Shown here: one piece after another, positions 62,535 through 64,000 of the stretch
Layout: each line of letters begins with the position of its first letter
How positions within the stretch are numbered: the stretch's first letter is position 1
Assembly: GCF_014650435.1 (NCBI RefSeq)
Contig: NZ_BMUY01000011.1
Coordinates: forward strand, 186,001-250,000
From: Streptomyces tendae
Lineage (GTDB): Bacteria; Actinomycetota; Actinomycetes; Streptomycetales; Streptomycetaceae
Direction of reading: 5' to 3'
DNA: 64,000 nt
Notes under the pieces: generated by a model
What the model was told of the DNA's origin: nothing
Seen by the model: the letters and a program-made list of their open reading frames with translations, nothing else
The model's database searches: none
Program-made: the position numbers and the translations under genes

Positions 62535-62962
62535 CCGAGTCCCGCCGCTTCCACCTCCAGCGCACCCACGACGTCACCGGCGTGTCCGGCACCGGCCGCG
62601 TCGCCAACGGCGTCCTGTGGCCCGACGGCACCGTGTCCATCCGCTGGGCGGGCGACCGGCCTTCCACCGTCTTCTGGGACGACGTCGCCCATGCCGAAGC
62701 CGTCCACGGGCACGGCGGCCACACCGCCATCGTCTGGGACGACCCCGACCCCGACCCCGCCCCGGCGGGAGACTGCGAGCACTGCCCCGACGGCCACACC
62801 CCCGCCGACAGCGGCTCCCAGCCCTGGCACGTCCGCGTGGGCCCCGAGCGAGACGGGGACGGGCAGCCGATCCGCCTGTACGTCGAGCGGTCGGCTGGCG
62901 CGCACGTTGCTGACGCCGACGCCGAATGGATCCGGGCCCGGCTCAACGGCGGGAAGCCGTGA
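62531..62962 (+). CDS. phage protein, function unknown
   Basis: A 143-residue protein with a beta-rich start (FHLQRTHDVTGVSGTGRVANGVLWPDGTVSIRW), a single C-x2-C pair (CEHCPDG) and a C-terminal AEWIRARLNG. The first part resembles the signature of phage proteins with small SH3-like barrels, an uncertain guess. Confidence 0.6.
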   Translation: MTESRRFHLQRTHDVTGVSGTGRVANGVLWPDGTVSIRWAGDRPSTVFWDDVAHAEAVHGHGGHTAIVWDDPDPDPAPAGDCEHCPDGHTPADSGSQPWHVRVGPERDGDGQPIRLYVERSAGAHVADADAEWIRARLNGGKP

Positions 62963-63156
62963 CTGTCGAGCAGCTCGCCCTCGACTGCGACCCCGACTGG
63001 AACGACGACATTCAACCCGCCGACGACGAAGACCTCGACCGGCCACCCAGCCCCTTCGCCCTCCGACAAGCCGAACTCCGAGACCAGCAAGACCAGGGCG
63101 CGAGCCGGTATGCGCTCTGGACCGCCCACAACGTCCCCACCGGGAGTTACCTATGA
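62959..63156 (+). CDS. small acidic phage protein
   Basis: A 65-residue protein (GTG start, overlapping the previous stop) rich in Asp and Pro (LDCDPDWNDDIQPADDEDLD). No family recognised. Confidence 0.55.
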   Translation: MTVEQLALDCDPDWNDDIQPADDEDLDRPPSPFALRQAELRDQQDQGASRYALWTAHNVPTGSYL

Positions 63157-63410
63157 GACCCGCCCGCCGTACCGCCCGCGCCTGCCAGGCCGGCGCGTTC
63201 TTGTCCGCCGCATCCGCCGGCTACTCCCTCACCTGGCATCCCTGGCTCGCCGTACCCGGGCTCGTCGGCGCCGGCTTCCTCCTGTGGGCCGCCGCGTCGA
63301 CCCAGGGCGCGGGTGACCGGCGAGCCGATCTCCATGAACGCCTCCACGACGCCGCCGCATCGGATGCGGCCCTCCTCACCCCCGACCAGCAGCCACGGAG
63401 TCCAGCATGA
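63153..63410 (+). CDS. small phage membrane protein
   Basis: An 85-residue protein with two hydrophobic segments (ACQAGAFLSAASAGYSL and WLAVPGLVGAGFLLWAAA) after a basic N-terminus. ATG overlaps the preceding stop by four bases. Function unknown. Confidence 0.6.
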   Translation: MRPARRTARACQAGAFLSAASAGYSLTWHPWLAVPGLVGAGFLLWAAASTQGAGDRRADLHERLHDAAASDAALLTPDQQPRSPA

Positions 63411-63577
63411 CCGGCCCGTCGTCCAGCCCCCGGCCGGAGCGCGCGCCCCGGCCGGGCGTCACCTGGCAGACCGAGCTGGTGCGCGTCGAGCAGCTGGTGG
63501 ACGACGACGCACCCGACCCCCGACCGAACCGGAAGGCCCGGCGTGCCATGGCGCGCGCAGCACGGAGGAACCGATGA
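63407..63577 (+). CDS. 56-residue basic phage protein
   Basis: Short frame with four-base overlaps on both sides. The C-terminus is strongly basic (RPNRKARRAMARAARRNR) and could bind nucleic acid. Confidence 0.58.
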   Translation: MTGPSSSPRPERAPRPGVTWQTELVRVEQLVDDDAPDPRPNRKARRAMARAARRNR

Positions 63578-64000
63578 CCATCACCCGATACCGCAAGCGG
63601 CCCGTCGAGGTCGACACCATCCAGTGGACCGGTGACAACGAGGCCGAACTGATCGCCTTCACCAGCAACAACTTCCACGCCCTGGACGACGCCGACCGGG
63701 AGAACTCCGACGATCCCGAGGCCACGGCCACGGTGTACGACAAGCTCCACTCCACCTGGATCCTCGTCTACACCGGGCAGCACATCGTGCGTGGCGTGAA
63801 GGGCGAGTACTACCCGATTGCCGAGGACGTGCTCGCCGAGACGTACGAGCGCGTGGACGGGACCCCGGAAGCGGCCGAGCTGGAGACGACCGCCCGCGTC
63901 CTCTCCGGCCTCCACCGGTCCGCCGAGGACACCGTCACCCGCGTCATCACCCTCCACGAGCAGTGGGTCGCCGCCGGACCGCCGCCCCTCGGCGCGCCCC
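63574..64000 (+). CDS. phage protein of the TRYRKRPVEV type (partial, 3' end off window)
   Basis: The frame begins with MTITRYRKRPVEVDTIQWTG, a start I know from many phage hypothetical proteins, and continues open to the window edge (142 codons seen). The middle (LHSTWILVYTGQHIVRGVKGEYYPIAEDVLAETYE) is also typical of that group. Function unknown. It shows that the early operon continues past the window. Confidence 0.72.
   Translation, partial: MTITRYRKRPVEVDTIQWTGDNEAELIAFTSNNFHALDDADRENSDDPEATATVYDKLHSTWILVYTGQHIVRGVKGEYYPIAEDVLAETYERVDGTPEAAELETTARVLSGLHRSAEDTVTRVITLHEQWVAAGPPPLGAP

Larger units (their letters stand above)
44993..64000. mobile_element. prophage-like element, left part (right end outside window)
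   Basis: At least 19 kb of dense, mostly rightward genes of phage type: repressor and divergent control region, RecB-like nuclease, recombination directionality factor, DnaQ-like exonuclease, RuvC-like resolvase, cytosine methyltransferase, DUF2303 protein, replicative helicase, and about twenty small genes with overlapping starts and stops. The left boundary disrupts a host ABC gene. No transfer (tra), structural or integrase gene is present in the visible part, so it could be a full prophage or a phage satellite. The directionality factor implies a large serine integrase. Confidence 0.88.

Noticed and set aside
44993..64000. Actinomycete integrative conjugative element instead of a prophage.
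   Set aside because: No FtsK-like Tra, Spd or pSAM2-type Rep gene was seen. The set (directionality factor, RuvC, DnaQ, DUF2303, methyltransferase) is phage-like. The right half is unseen, so this is not absolute.

Overview
The window is high-GC actinobacterial chromosome, almost certainly Streptomyces. Signs are GTG/TTG starts, 1- and 4-base gene overlaps, G/C-rich third positions, a complete SapB (ram) locus and a pca operon of streptomycete order. The gene order (LigD-polymerase/LigC, pca, ram) and a SapB precursor that matches the S. coelicolor peptide as I remember it point to the S. coelicolor/S. lividans group. No rRNA, tRNA or CRISPR was seen.

Layout. (1) 1-2594: split end-joining functions, a LigD-type polymerase (partial) and a LigC-type ATP-dependent DNA ligase, with a small membrane protein between them. 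(2) 2614-5006: zinc alcohol dehydrogenase and a DUF3048 lipoprotein. (3) 5022-12217: protocatechuate (beta-ketoadipate) operon pcaIJFHGBL read away from the MarR regulator pcaV. Two 12-bp palindromes lie between them. The operon takes protocatechuate to succinyl-CoA and acetyl-CoA. (4) 12244-22554: a LAL-type ATPase without its DNA-binding domain, a DUF2510 membrane protein, a TetR regulator facing a PAP2 phosphatase/DMT transporter pair across a large palindrome, a Tat-exported phospholipase C and an MHS-type transporter. (5) 22609-34435: a four-gene operon resembling E. coli yehI-yehL-yehM-yehP-yehQ. It has a DUF4132 protein, an unrecognised 1,685-residue protein, a DUF5682-vWA fusion and a SWIM zinc-finger protein, but no MoxR ATPase. 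(6) 34996-42153: ramR facing ramCSAB, which makes and exports the morphogenetic lanthipeptide SapB. (7) 42379-45015: Rieske oxygenase, a 56-residue protein, a VanB-type reductase and an ABC substrate-binding protein cut short after about 99 native codons.

(8) From about 44993 to the right edge lies a prophage-like element of at least 19 kb, inserted in that binding-protein gene. It starts with a terminator-like hairpin, a leftward small gene and a leftward XRE repressor. Then comes a control region with repeated GTCTAC half-sites. A long rightward run of small, overlapping early genes follows: RecB-like nuclease, a phiC31 gp3-like recombination directionality factor, DnaQ-like exonuclease, RuvC-like resolvase, an unusual cytosine-C5 methyltransferase and a DnaB/RepA-like helicase whose 3' part carries iteron-like repeats. 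No integrase, terminase or capsid gene lies in the window. The directionality factor predicts a large serine integrase beyond the right edge.

Most attractive points: the MoxR-less yeh-like system, the clean split of catalytic and degenerate ATP sites between RamB and RamA, the prophage switch region, and the candidate phage origin inside the helicase gene.
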